NCBI RefSeq assembly: GCF_015775975.1
Contig: NZ_CP064056.1
Span: 186,001 to 250,000, forward strand
Source of the DNA: Staphylococcus lloydii
GTDB taxonomy: Bacteria > Bacillota > Bacilli > Staphylococcales > Staphylococcaceae
Reading direction: 5' to 3'
DNA length: 64,000 nucleotides
Positions 9,843 to 18,279 of this stretch are shown piece after piece. Position 1 is the stretch's first letter; each line of letters opens with the position of its first letter. The notes beneath the pieces are model-generated. The model did not search any database. It was not told where the DNA came from and saw only the letters and a list, made by a program, of their open reading frames with translations. Position numbers and translations under genes: made by a program.

Positions 9843-11162
9843 ATGTCGAGAGAAATGCATTTAACAGCTTTAGTTTATAGTACAGGTCTGCATCCAGATT
9901 CGTGGAGACTTCCTAATTCTCATATAAACGAAATTGGAAGTATTGATTTTCAAATTAAGATGGCACAATTGGCTGAACGAGGTAAGTTAGATGCTTTCTT
10001 TTTGGGAGATGGGCAATATATTTCAGAAGAAGCTACAGGACAAATTTCTTACTATTTTGAACCTCTTACAGCTTTAGCTGCGGTGTCTCGAGAAACAAAA
10101 TATATTGGGCTTGTGGCGACAATTTCATCTTCATTTTATGAGCCATATTTAGCCGCGCGAATGTTATCGAGTCTGAATCAAATGGCTCAAGGACGTATCG
10201 GTGCGAATATTGTGACATCACAATTTGATGTAGAAGCTCAAAATTTTTCCATGGATAAGTTACCTTCGCTTGAGGAAAGGTATAACCGTGCAGACGAATT
10301 TATTACAGTTATGAAAAAATTATGGTGCTCTTTTAAAACAAGCGCAATTGTTAATGACAAAGAAACTGGTATCGGATTGGATAGTAATCAAATAAAGGCA
10401 ATTAAACATACTGGAACACATTTTCAAGTGAATGGTGCAATGAACATACCTACATCTGAATATGGACGACCAATGTTATTTCAAGCTGGCACATCGATAC
10501 CTGGGAGAGAAATTGCTGCACGACATGTAGAGGGCGTATTTTCTATCGCTTGGAACATGCGAGATGCTAAGAATTTTAGAAAAGACATGCAGTTACGTGC
10601 AAAAAAAGAGGAGCGTACTACACCGCTGGTATTACCCGGTTTAACAGTTTATGTCGATGAAACATATGAGAAAGCATGTGCTTTAAAACAAGAATTAGAT
10701 CAATTTGTCTCTATAGAGAATAGGAAAAAACGGTTATCCAAAGCAATAGGTATAGATGTTGCTAATTGGGAAATGGATGAGCGCGTTCCTAACTTGCAAC
10801 CTTATGAAGAAGTACAACAAAAAGTTGTGAAATCAGTTTATAGTGCAGTGAAAAATGCGGTCGAGACTGAGGAATTAACTTTGAGACAATTACTCGAACG
10901 TTTTTCAACATGGGTGGGACATAAAACGATTGTGGGCACACCTGAGATGGTGGCTGACCAAATGATTCAATGGTTCGAGGAAGGCGCGTGTGACGGATTT
11001 ACATTAATGCCGCCTACATATCCTGATCTATTTGAAAAGTTCATTGATCTTGTTATCCCAGTTTTACAAGCGCGTGGTGTCTTTAGAAAAGACTATCAAC
11101 ACGCAACATTAAAAGGGCATTTAGGTTGTTGTGAGCGAGAAGTAAAAGTAAAAAGCCGATAA
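9843..11162 (+). CDS. LLM-class flavin monooxygenase, NtaA/SnaA/SoxA/DszA family
   Basis: This 439-residue member of the bacterial luciferase-like superfamily uses reduced FMN from a separate reductase to oxidise small molecules. The opening MSREMHLTALVYSTGLHPDSWR, QLAERGKLDAFFLGD near 40-54 and GRIGANIVTSQFD near 118-130 are typical of the NtaA/SnaA/DszA branch. Substrates in this branch include chelators and sulfur compounds; none can be assigned here. No flavin reductase gene is adjacent. The start is ATG at 9843 with GAGGGG at 9831-9836. An extended -10 (TGtTATACT) ends at 9801. The upstream TDT gene could form a functional pair if the substrate yields sulfite, but this is only a guess. 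Confidence 0.85.
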   Translation: MSREMHLTALVYSTGLHPDSWRLPNSHINEIGSIDFQIKMAQLAERGKLDAFFLGDGQYISEEATGQISYYFEPLTALAAVSRETKYIGLVATISSSFYEPYLAARMLSSLNQMAQGRIGANIVTSQFDVEAQNFSMDKLPSLEERYNRADEFITVMKKLWCSFKTSAIVNDKETGIGLDSNQIKAIKHTGTHFQVNGAMNIPTSEYGRPMLFQAGTSIPGREIAARHVEGVFSIAWNMRDAKNFRKDMQLRAKKEERTTPLVLPGLTVYVDETYEKACALKQELDQFVSIENRKKRLSKAIGIDVANWEMDERVPNLQPYEEVQQKVVKSVYSAVKNAVETEELTLRQLLERFSTWVGHKTIVGTPEMVADQMIQWFEEGACDGFTLMPPTYPDLFEKFIDLVIPVLQARGVFRKDYQHATLKGHLGCCEREVKVKSR

Positions 11163-11194
11163 TAATTTATATTTATTTAGTATTGCTAAAACGT

Positions 11195-11231
11195 AAAAGA
11201 GTTACAAACTAAAGGTTTGTGGCTCTTTTTA
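11195..11231 (+). terminator. Rho-independent terminator
   Basis: AAAAGAGTTACAAAC pairs with GTTTGTGGCTCTTTT around a short loop and ends in T residues. It closes the monooxygenase gene. Confidence 0.85.
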
Positions 11232-11351
11232 ATATTACAAAATGCAGTTCTAGGTGAGACTAAGTTGATTGTAGGCATATACATTGGTTCAAAATCACAG
11301 TGTGATAAACTTGTTATTAAAACATGTTAGCAATACAAGGGGCAATGGATC

Positions 11352-12344
11352 ATGAAAAAAGTATCTATTAAAGATGTAGCTCGGGAAGCGGGCGTATCGG
11401 TGACTGCTGTGTCACATATATTAAATGATAATAAGCAACGTTTTTCTCAAGGGACAATAAAAAAAGTATTAGATGCCAAAGAGAAGTTAGGTTACATACC
11501 GAATAAAAATGCGCAACAATTGCGTGGAAGTAAAACGAAAATGATTGGCGTATTATTGCCGAGTTTAACGAATCCTTTCTTTTCTACCATCATACAAAGT
11601 ATGGATGAGCATAAGCCAGATAATGTTGAGATTATATTTTTAACAACCATTAATAAAGGACTAGAAGAAAATATAAAGCATTTAGTAGAGCATGGTGTAG
11701 ATGGCTTGGTCATAGGTCGGCTTATAGATGAACCAGAAAATTTAAACGCATATTTAACGAAACATAAAATTCCATATGTAGTGTTAGATCAAAGTGAAGA
11801 CAATGGTTTTACGGATATTATTAGAACGAATGAACATGAAGGTGGAAAGTCGGCAGCAAAACATTTAATAGACTACGGTCACACTAACCTTGCAATTATA
11901 CAACCCTATGAACTAATGGCTAACATGAAAAACAGAATCGATGGATTTGAGCAGTATTGTGGTGTACACAATATCCCTAATCCTAAAAAAATAAATACAG
12001 AATTATCGAAACTTGGAGGTAAAAATGCTGTGAATCAACTTATTAGCCAAGAAGTCACTGGTATTTTTGCGATAAATGATGAAATTGCTATTGGTGCTAT
12101 ACGTGCATTAATCGATAATAACTTTGCAGTTCCCGATGATATTTCAATTATTGGTTACGATGATATTGATTTTGCCCAATATATGAATCCAGCTTTAACA
12201 ACGATTGCACAACCTATAGATGAAATTGGGAAGGTTGCCTTACATCAGATACTTAAAAAAGTAGAGGGACTAAGTAGTAAAACAGAGAAAATTGAATTAC
12301 CTACACAATTAATTGTGCGAGAAACGACACAAAGCCTCAAATAA
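11352..12344 (+). CDS. rbsR: Ribose operon repressor, LacI family
   Basis: This 330-residue regulator has an N-terminal LacI helix-turn-helix (VSIKDVAREAGVSVTAVSHILN, residues 4-25), a hinge with NAQQLRGSKT, and a periplasmic-binding-like effector domain. That domain shows GVLLPSLTNPFFSTI, AIFAINDEIAIGAIRAL (as GIFAINDEI) and IIGYDDIDFA. It lies directly upstream of rbsUDK on the same strand, with its own terminator between, so it is most likely the local repressor and ribose (or a phosphate of it) the effector. The matching palindromic operator is at 12442-12457. The start ATG at 11352 has AAGGGG about nine bases upstream. Confidence 0.9.
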   Translation: MKKVSIKDVAREAGVSVTAVSHILNDNKQRFSQGTIKKVLDAKEKLGYIPNKNAQQLRGSKTKMIGVLLPSLTNPFFSTIIQSMDEHKPDNVEIIFLTTINKGLEENIKHLVEHGVDGLVIGRLIDEPENLNAYLTKHKIPYVVLDQSEDNGFTDIIRTNEHEGGKSAAKHLIDYGHTNLAIIQPYELMANMKNRIDGFEQYCGVHNIPNPKKINTELSKLGGKNAVNQLISQEVTGIFAINDEIAIGAIRALIDNNFAVPDDISIIGYDDIDFAQYMNPALTTIAQPIDEIGKVALHQILKKVEGLSSKTEKIELPTQLIVRETTQSLK

Positions 12345-12349
12345 GCATT

Positions 12350-12383
12350 GCCCTGGAAGTTAATTTAACTTTTAGGGCTTTTT
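12350..12383 (+). terminator. Terminator between rbsR and rbsU
   Basis: A 13-bp stem (GCCCTGGAAGTTA / TAACTTTTAGGGC, with G-T pairs) is followed by six T. It separates rbsR from the rbsUDK transcript. Confidence 0.85.
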
Positions 12384-12400
12384 AAATACTAAAAATCAAA

Positions 12401-12415
12401 AAGAAAGCGTATACA
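12401..12415 (+). promoter_or_regulatory. cre-like CcpA site upstream of rbsU
   Basis: AAGAAAGCGTATACA matches the WTGNAANCGNWNNCW form of the catabolite-responsive element at all fixed positions but one. It suggests carbon catabolite control of ribose uptake. Confidence 0.5.
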
Positions 12416-12441
12416 TTTTTGAAGAGAAGTGTTATATTTTT

Positions 12442-12457
12442 AGTAAAACGTTTTACT
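12442..12457 (+). promoter_or_regulatory. Probable RbsR operator
   Basis: AGTAAAACGTTTTACT is a perfect 16-bp palindrome with the central CG typical of LacI-family operators. It lies 44 bases before the rbsU start, just downstream of TATATT (12433-12438). Confidence 0.75.
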
Positions 12458-12500
12458 CAATTGCAAAATTACTTTTACTAAATATAGAGAGGTGTAAGAA

Positions 12501-13382
12501 ATGAACGTAGTAGCATTATTGATTGGATTAGGACCATTAATAGGTTGGGGGTTATTTCCTACCATTGCATCAAAATTTGGTGGTAAACCCGTAAACCAAA
12601 TTATTGGGACAACGATAGGAACTTTAATTTTTGCAGTTGTCTTTTATTTATCTACAGGACATAGTTTTCCAACGGGAATGGATTTGTTTTTCGCAATATT
12701 ATCAGGAGCAGGATGGAGTTTCGGTCAAATTATGACGTTTAAAGCTTTTGAGTACGTAGGTTCATCAAGAGCGATGCCAGTCACAACAGCGTTTCAATTA
12801 TTAGGTGCTTCACTTTGGGGTGTCTTTGCACTAGGAAACTGGCCGGGCATTTCACATAAAATTATAGGTTTTAGTGCATTAGTCGTTATTTTAATTGGTG
12901 CACGTATGACGGTATGGAGTGAAAAAACCGAAGCAACTAGCAGTAATTATTTGAAAAAAGCAGTCGTCATTCTATTAATTGGGGAAATCGGTTATTGGTT
13001 ATATTCAGCAGCGCCTCAAGCGACAGATATTGGTGGTAAAACAGCATTCTTACCTCAAGCTATTGGTATGGTTATAGTCGCAGTCGTTTATGGATTGACA
13101 AAGATGAAAAAAGAAAATGCATTTACCAATAAGGTTACATGGTTGCAAATTATTTCAGGTTTCTTCTTTGCATTTGCGGCATTAACTTATTTAATTTCAG
13201 CGCAACCAGATATGAATGGTTTAGCTACTGGTTTCGTACTTTCTCAAACTTCAGTAGTGTTAGCAACATTAACGGGTATTTATTTCTTAAACCAACGCAA
13301 AACTTCAAAAGAAATGGTTATTACGATTATTGGATTAGTCCTTATCTTAGTAGCAGCGACAGTCACTGTATTTATTAAATAA
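12501..13382 (+). CDS. rbsU: Ribose uptake protein, GRP/DMT-type sugar transporter
   Basis: This 293-residue membrane protein of the GRP (glucose/ribose porter) family should import ribose. It has about ten membrane segments. The opening VVALLIGLGPLIGWGLFPTIASKFGGKPVNQIIGTT and GWSFGQIMTFKAFEYVGSSRAMPVTTAFQLL are characteristic of GlcU/RbsU proteins. It is the first gene of the rbsU-rbsD-rbsK unit; rbsD starts 18 bases after its stop. A GAGAGGTG ribosome site precedes ATG 12501. Use of RbsU in place of the RbsACB ABC system is typical of staphylococci and some lactobacilli. Confidence 0.92.
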   Translation: MNVVALLIGLGPLIGWGLFPTIASKFGGKPVNQIIGTTIGTLIFAVVFYLSTGHSFPTGMDLFFAILSGAGWSFGQIMTFKAFEYVGSSRAMPVTTAFQLLGASLWGVFALGNWPGISHKIIGFSALVVILIGARMTVWSEKTEATSSNYLKKAVVILLIGEIGYWLYSAAPQATDIGGKTAFLPQAIGMVIVAVVYGLTKMKKENAFTNKVTWLQIISGFFFAFAALTYLISAQPDMNGLATGFVLSQTSVVLATLTGIYFLNQRKTSKEMVITIIGLVLILVAATVTVFIK

Positions 13383-13400
13383 TAAGTAGGAGCGATAACT

Positions 13401-13805
13401 ATGAAAAAAACAGAAATGCTTAACAGTAATGTATCTAAAGCAATTGCCACAATAGGCCATTTTGATTTATTAACAATTAATGATGCAGGTATGCCAATAC
13501 CTAATGATGACAGAAGAATTGATTTAGCTGTGACAAAAGAATTACCATTATTTATAGATGTACTGAAAACTGTATTAGCAGAAATGAAAATACAAAAAAT
13601 CTATTTAGCCGAAGAAATTAAAACTCAAAATGCGCAACAATTAAAACAAATTAAAGCATTAATCGAAGATGATGTTGAAATTGAATTTATTCCACATTCA
13701 ACAATGAAAGAATATCTTAGCCATCCATTGAATAAAGGGAATATACGTACTGGTGAAATCACACCATTTTCAAATATTATTTTAGAATCTAACGTTACAT
13801 TTTAA
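13401..13805 (+). CDS. rbsD: D-ribose pyranase
   Basis: The 134-residue enzyme interconverts the beta-pyranose and furanose forms of ribose so that RbsK can use it. The catalytic histidine is His20 in [18 protein letters not shown], and the end [10 protein letters not shown] carries the family's C-terminal signature. It is placed between rbsU and rbsK with short gaps (18 and 21 bases), each holding a ribosome site (AGTAGGAG here). Confidence 0.95.
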   Translation: MKKTEMLNSNVSKAIATIGHFDLLTINDAGMPIPNDDRRIDLAVTKELPLFIDVLKTVLAEMKIQKIYLAEEIKTQNAQQLKQIKALIEDDVEIEFIPHSTMKEYLSHPLNKGNIRTGEITPFSNIILESNVTF

Positions 13806-13826
13806 AATTAAGGGAGAGAACAAGTC

Positions 13827-14735
13827 ATGACAAACAAAGTAGTAGTTTTAGGATCAACAAATGTGGATCAATTTTTGTCAGTAGAACGATATGCAAAACC
13901 GGGAGAAACGTTACATGTAGATAATGCACAGAAAGCTTTTGGTGGAGGCAAAGGCGCTAACCAAGCGATAGCTTCTGCTCGTCTGAACGCACAAACGACC
14001 TTCGTTTCTAAAGTCGGAAAAGACGATTTAGCTAACTTTATGTTCGATGATTTCAAAGAAGCGGGTATTAATACGCAATATATTTCAAAATCTGAAACTG
14101 CCGACACAGGACAAGCTTTTATCACGGTTGATGCTGAAGGTCATAATACTATATACGTATATGGTGGGGCTAATATGGCTATTACACCGGAAGACGTAAA
14201 CACGGCTAAAGACGAAATTGCCCAATCAGATTATGTCGTTGCGCAATTAGAAGTACCTGTGGAAGCGATCATCCAAGCTTTTAAAATCGCTAGAGATGCA
14301 GGCGTTACGACGATATTAAATCCAGCACCGGCAGAAGTTTTACCACAGGAATTGTTGGTGTTAACGGATGTAATTATTCCGAATGAGTTTGAGGCAGCAA
14401 CATTATCAGGTATTTCTGTTGTCGATAAAGCGTCTATGGAACAAAATGCTAATTACTTTTTAGAATTAGGAATTAAGGTTGTTATTATTACGATAGGTGA
14501 ACAAGGAACTTATTATGCAGTGAAAGAAGACTCTGGATTTGTCGAAGCATATAAAGTGAATGCGATAGATACAACTGCAGCGGGTGACACATTTATCGGT
14601 GCATTCGTCAGCAAGTTTAAAATGGATGAATTAAATTTAACTGAGGCCATCGATTATGCCAATAAAGCAGCATCACTAACAGTACAACGCAGTGGCGCAC
14701 AAGCGTCCATACCTTTAGCGAAAGAAGTACAATAA
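13827..14735 (+). CDS. rbsK: Ribokinase
   Basis: This PfkB-family kinase phosphorylates ribose to ribose 5-phosphate, feeding the pentose phosphate pathway. Both PfkB signatures are present: GGGKGANQAIASARL (residues 39-53) and DTTAAGDTFIGAF (248-260), with Asp254 the catalytic base. Length, 302 residues, is normal. It is the last gene of the ribose operon and ends seven bases before the terminator at 14742, which is duplicated further downstream. A GGGAGAG ribosome site lies before ATG 13827. Confidence 0.95.
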   Translation: MTNKVVVLGSTNVDQFLSVERYAKPGETLHVDNAQKAFGGGKGANQAIASARLNAQTTFVSKVGKDDLANFMFDDFKEAGINTQYISKSETADTGQAFITVDAEGHNTIYVYGGANMAITPEDVNTAKDEIAQSDYVVAQLEVPVEAIIQAFKIARDAGVTTILNPAPAEVLPQELLVLTDVIIPNEFEAATLSGISVVDKASMEQNANYFLELGIKVVIITIGEQGTYYAVKEDSGFVEAYKVNAIDTTAAGDTFIGAFVSKFKMDELNLTEAIDYANKAASLTVQRSGAQASIPLAKEVQ

Positions 14736-14741
14736 TCTAAC

Positions 14742-14778
14742 AAACCTCCTGACATAATGCGTGTCAGGAGGTTGTTTT
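14742..14778. terminator. rbsK terminator, copy 1 of a perfect 37-bp direct repeat
   Basis: The perfect 12-bp stem AACCTCCTGACA / TGTCAGGAGGTT has a 7-base loop (TAATGCG) and a T run. The same 37 bases recur at 17249-17285. The last base is shared with the stop codon of the EamA gene on the other strand. Confidence 0.95.
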
Positions 14779-15659
14779 TAATGATTATCAACGCTAATTA
14801 CTACTATAGATACGCCAATTAGCGTAATAATACCGCCACCAATTACAATTAACGTTGGAATTTCTCCTAACAATAAATAGGATAACAAGATTGATACTAA
14901 TGGAGTTAAATAGAGTGAAATAGTCGCATCGGAAACACCTATCTTTTGAATTGTAAATGCCAATGCAAAATATGGGATAACAGTAGGGAAAATACCGAGG
15001 TATAGTACTGCTAGAAGTGAAGTTGTACTTGCTGTTTGAACTTCATTATAGCTACCTGGTAAAAATAAAAGCATAAAAATAGCACCTGACACTATGGTAT
15101 AGATTGTAAATGGTATAAACCCATATTTATCTAAATATCTTTTTTGAAAAACGAAGTAAATACTTTCGCCTAAAGAAGCAAATAAAATTAAAATAACCCC
15201 TATAACGACTACAGTAATATTGCCCTCGCTGCCTAAAGAGATTAATGCCACTCCTAGAAAGGCTATTATCGACCCCATCCAAGCTAATTTTGAAAATTTT
15301 TCTCTTAAAAAGAAAATTGCAAGTAGCGCAGAAAAAATAGGTGTAGTAGTAACTAGTAAACTTGCTATTCCAGCGCTTACATAGTATTCCCCAATGCTTA
15401 ATGATGTATGATAGACAGTAAAACCACAAAAACCTAGTAGTAAGATAAAAGGTATGTCTTTTAGAAGTGGTAAAGGCACTTTTTTTATGATTCCGATTAT
15501 ACATAATAGTAATGAACCTATTATTAATCTCAATGCTGATAAGTTCTCCGCTTTAAAATCTTGTAATGCTAATTTTATGACTGGGAATGCTGAAGCCCAC
15601 AAAAATATAGTTACACCGAAAGCCAAAAGGATAGACTTATTTATTTTAATATTTAGCAT
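14778..15659 (-). CDS. EamA/DMT-family transporter
   Basis: This 293-residue protein has about ten membrane segments in two EamA repeats. LWASAFPVIKLALQDFKAENLSALRLIIGSLLL (residues 20-52) is typical of the family, and the second repeat is seen near LFASLGESIYFVFQKRYL. EamA proteins usually export amino acids or other metabolites; the substrate is unknown. It is divergent from a MocR-type regulator, and such pairs commonly reflect control of a transporter by a PLP- or amino-acid-sensing regulator. Its TAA stop overlaps the T run of the first 37-bp terminator copy, so the coding sequence begins right at the edge of the duplicated block. A GGGG ribosome site precedes ATG 15659. Confidence 0.85.
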   Translation of the reverse strand: MLNIKINKSILLAFGVTIFLWASAFPVIKLALQDFKAENLSALRLIIGSLLLCIIGIIKKVPLPLLKDIPFILLLGFCGFTVYHTSLSIGEYYVSAGIASLLVTTTPIFSALLAIFFLREKFSKLAWMGSIIAFLGVALISLGSEGNITVVVIGVILILFASLGESIYFVFQKRYLDKYGFIPFTIYTIVSGAIFMLLFLPGSYNEVQTASTTSLLAVLYLGIFPTVIPYFALAFTIQKIGVSDATISLYLTPLVSILLSYLLLGEIPTLIVIGGGIITLIGVSIVVISVDNH

Positions 15660-15765
15660 AGTTTTCGACCCCAGTTTTAGAACTGTATCTCACGCTTATA
15701 GTATGTTGATTAATTTTATACATAACAAAAACCACCTTTAATAGCATATTTCTATGTTATGAAAA

Positions 15766-17232
15766 ATGGTTTATAATTGGTGCAACCAATTCTTAGTTAA
15801 TTTACCCAACCAATTTAGGAAAGGGTGTGTAATTATTAAATATAGAGAAATAGCATCATACATTAGAGATAAAATCATTTCTGGCGATTGGTATTACGGA
15901 ATGAGAATTCCAACACAAAGACAATTAGCCAACCAATTTGAAGTGAATAGAGTAACAATTATTAAAAGTATAGAAATTTTAGAGGCAGAGGGATTTGTTT
16001 TTACAAAAATGGGAAGCGGAACATATGTAAATGACTATCTAGATGAAGATTTCATTTCAAACAAATGGAGTGAAATGATGGATTGGTCGCTTAGTTTGAG
16101 AAGTCAGTATACCGTGCAATTGATTAATAAATTAGAAGCTGATAATTCTTATATCCATATAAGTAAAGGAGAACTAGGCATTGATTTGATACCGCATTTG
16201 GAATTAAAAAATGCAATGACAAACGTTTCGAAATATATTGGTGAACTCTCCTTTGGTTATAATAATGGTTATGGATATATTAAGTTGAGAGAGTTAATAG
16301 CTAATAGGTTAAGTTCAGAAGGAATAAATGTCACAAGTGATAATGTTCTAATAACTTCAGGAGCACTACATGCTATTCAACTTTTAGTTACTGGTTTTTT
16401 AAGTCGAAATACACTAATATTTTCAAATACCCCTTCATATATAGATTCTACTCATGTTTTTGATTATTCAAATATGAAGAAAGTTAAAATACCATATAAT
16501 AATTTTACTGAATTTTACAGTATAGTTAATCATTATCCGGGAATTAAAGAAAAAGCTATTTATGTGGATCCTACGTTTAACAATCCTACAGGTTCCTCTC
16601 TTTCAATAAAAGAAAAAGAAAGTATTATGACATGCAGTAAATTACATAATATTCCAATTATAGAAGATGATATTTATCGTGATATTTGGATAGATAGTAA
16701 GCCAGAATGTCCCATTAAAGCTTTAGATACAAATGGTAATGTGATACATATAAGTAGCTTTTCAAAATCGATTGCGCCGGCAATAAGAATAGGTTGGGTG
16801 ATAGCGTCAGAAAAGATAATAGAACAATTAGCAGATATTAGAATGCAAATTGATTATGGGTCTAGTATATTATCTCAAATGGTCGTTTACGAATTACTTA
16901 AAAATGGAGATTATGATAATCATACAAATAGGTTAAGAAAAATATTAAAAGACAAACGTGATTACATGTTGAATATTTTGGATAAAGAATTTTCTACTCT
17001 TGCTCAATGGAATGTTCCAGAAGGTGGATTCTTTATATGGCTTACTCTTGAAAAAGATATAAATATTAAAAGATTGTTTTCTGAACTTATTAATAAAGAG
17101 AAAATTTTATTAAATCCAGGATTTATTTACGGAAGTGAAGACAATACAGTTCGTTTATCATACGCTTTTGAAAGTAAGGAAAACATTAATTATTCACTTA
17201 AAAAAATTAAGCAGTATGTAATGAAAAGTTAA
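15766..17232 (+). CDS. MocR-type regulator: GntR HTH fused to PLP-dependent aminotransferase domain
   Basis: This regulator has a GntR winged helix (YREIASYIRDKIISGDWYYG, then RIPTQRQLANQFEVNRVTI) joined to a fold-type I aminotransferase domain. The PLP lysine is Lys334 in SSFSKSIAPAIRIGW, and DPTFNNPTG and EDDIYRD are also present. It probably controls the divergent EamA gene. The only ATG upstream of the HTH (15766) overlaps the promoter -10 element TATAAT at 15772, so it cannot be the true start on that transcript. No ATG, GTG or TTG lies in frame before the HTH. ATT at 15835, nine bases after AGGAAAGGG (15817-15825), gives a start right at KYREIASYIRDKI and may be a non-AUG initiation codon. 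Coordinates use the first possible start. Confidence 0.85.
   Translation: MVYNWCNQFLVNLPNQFRKGCVIIKYREIASYIRDKIISGDWYYGMRIPTQRQLANQFEVNRVTIIKSIEILEAEGFVFTKMGSGTYVNDYLDEDFISNKWSEMMDWSLSLRSQYTVQLINKLEADNSYIHISKGELGIDLIPHLELKNAMTNVSKYIGELSFGYNNGYGYIKLRELIANRLSSEGINVTSDNVLITSGALHAIQLLVTGFLSRNTLIFSNTPSYIDSTHVFDYSNMKKVKIPYNNFTEFYSIVNHYPGIKEKAIYVDPTFNNPTGSSLSIKEKESIMTCSKLHNIPIIEDDIYRDIWIDSKPECPIKALDTNGNVIHISSFSKSIAPAIRIGWVIASEKIIEQLADIRMQIDYGSSILSQMVVYELLKNGDYDNHTNRLRKILKDKRDYMLNILDKEFSTLAQWNVPEGGFFIWLTLEKDINIKRLFSELINKEKILLNPGFIYGSEDNTVRLSYAFESKENINYSLKKIKQYVMKS
15772..15815 (+). promoter_or_regulatory. Promoter -10 and candidate MocR-type operator repeats
   Basis: TATAAT (15772-15777) overlaps AATTGGTgcaACCAATT (15775-15791), a palindrome with 7-bp arms. 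The box AACCAATT recurs at 15808-15815, a direct repeat 24 bases on. MocR/PdxR regulators often bind such mixed direct and inverted repeats at their own promoters. Confidence 0.6.
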
Positions 17233-17248
17233 AAAGAATATTATCAAT

Positions 17249-17285
17249 AAACCTCCTGACATAATGCGTGTCAGGAGGTTGTTTT
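17249..17285. terminator. Terminator, copy 2 of the 37-bp direct repeat
   Basis: It is identical base for base to 14742-14778 and lies 16 bases after the MocR stop. It also faces the 3' end of the minus-strand lipoprotein gene at 17306, so it can work from both sides. Confidence 0.95.
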
Positions 17286-17305
17286 GTATTTATTACTTTA
17301 TGATT

Positions 17306-18166
17306 TTATTCAGGGTCACCGTTTTCGTCATATTTTGTGACATCGCCGTCTTGGTCGATGATATAAGAACCTGCAAGATTTCCATCTTTATCAGTAAAGG
17401 AGAATCCCCATTCACCATCATCATTTTTTTCTGGTTCTTTGTAGTCATATTTCGAAGTATCTAAATTATGACCTTCATAGTCTTCCACTTTGTCGATAAC
17501 ATTATCTCTTGTTACTTCATCACTGCTATCATCATTGTCACTATCGTCGCTACCGAAATCTCCATAGCCACTCGTTTCTGAAATAACATTTGTCCAAGAG
17601 TTAATTTCGCTTTGTGAGAGGTCTTGAAGTTTTACCGTTTTAGGATTATCTAGAATACGGTTAGACTCACGTTCAGTATAACCATCTTCATCCCAACCTT
17701 TATTTTGGAAATGGCTAGGAACGTTGTAAACGGTCACTGTACCATCGTTATTATCTGTATACACTACTTGTCCAGCAGACATTGGCGTGCCTGATAATAA
17801 TTGTGTACCATTAGGGAATTTCGCTGAAGCACTTTTATTATATGGGTTTAGAGCCTTACCGGAAACATCTTCATGGCCGATTTCCGTATTCGAAGAATCT
17901 GCAGTGCCACCACTGTCTTCGATAACTGAAACCCAGACTTTAGCATAGTGTTCGTTAGAGTCTGTATTTTCGCTGTTATGATTACTATCAGATGATGAAG
18001 ATGAGTTATTATTTGATGATTGATTGTTTTTCTTGCTGTCGCTAGATGACGAGCTTTCTTTTGAACTTTTGGAATCATTACTTGATCCCGTATTGATATT
18101 AATATCACACGCCGATAAAACCATTGATGCTAAGAGTGCGCTAGCAGCCACATATTTTAATTTCAC
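17306..18166 (-). CDS. Secreted lipoprotein of unknown function
   Basis: The 286-residue protein has a lipoprotein signal peptide (KLKYVAASALLASMVLSAC, lipobox LSAC, lipidated Cys20). A long Ser/Asn/Asp-rich linker follows (about residues 27-72). The folded part begins near HYAKVWVSVIEDSGG; the C-terminal half is acidic, with NGTQLLSGTPMSAGQVVYTDNNDGTVTVYNVPSHFQ in the middle, and a small acidic beta-rich tail near GSYIIDQDGDVTKYDENG. It should be anchored on the outer face of the membrane with the domain held in the wall. The start is GTG at 18166, behind AAGGGGG. I recognise no enzymatic motif. It is downstream of the sirtuin gene with a 113-bp gap, so may have its own promoter. Confidence 0.8.
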   Translation of the reverse strand: MKLKYVAASALLASMVLSACDININTGSSNDSKSSKESSSSSDSKKNNQSSNNNSSSSSDSNHNSENTDSNEHYAKVWVSVIEDSGGTADSSNTEIGHEDVSGKALNPYNKSASAKFPNGTQLLSGTPMSAGQVVYTDNNDGTVTVYNVPSHFQNKGWDEDGYTERESNRILDNPKTVKLQDLSQSEINSWTNVISETSGYGDFGSDDSDNDDSSDEVTRDNVIDKVEDYEGHNLDTSKYDYKEPEKNDDGEWGFSFTDKDGNLAGSYIIDQDGDVTKYDENGDPE

Positions 18167-18279
18167 AAAAAATCCCCCTTGTTAAATAATTAAATCTTTT
18201 AATTATTATTATACACAAAATGTTGTGCATTATCACAATTAATTTAAAAAATTACAATGCAAGAGAGGATTTTAAAATT

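Noticed and set aside
13139..13378. 79-codon frame inside rbsU
   Set aside because: Shifted frame of the intact rbsU gene without a ribosome site.
15127..15504. 125-codon minus-strand frame inside the EamA gene
   Set aside because: It lies in a shifted frame of the EamA gene on the same strand; composition is unlike a protein and there is no start signal.
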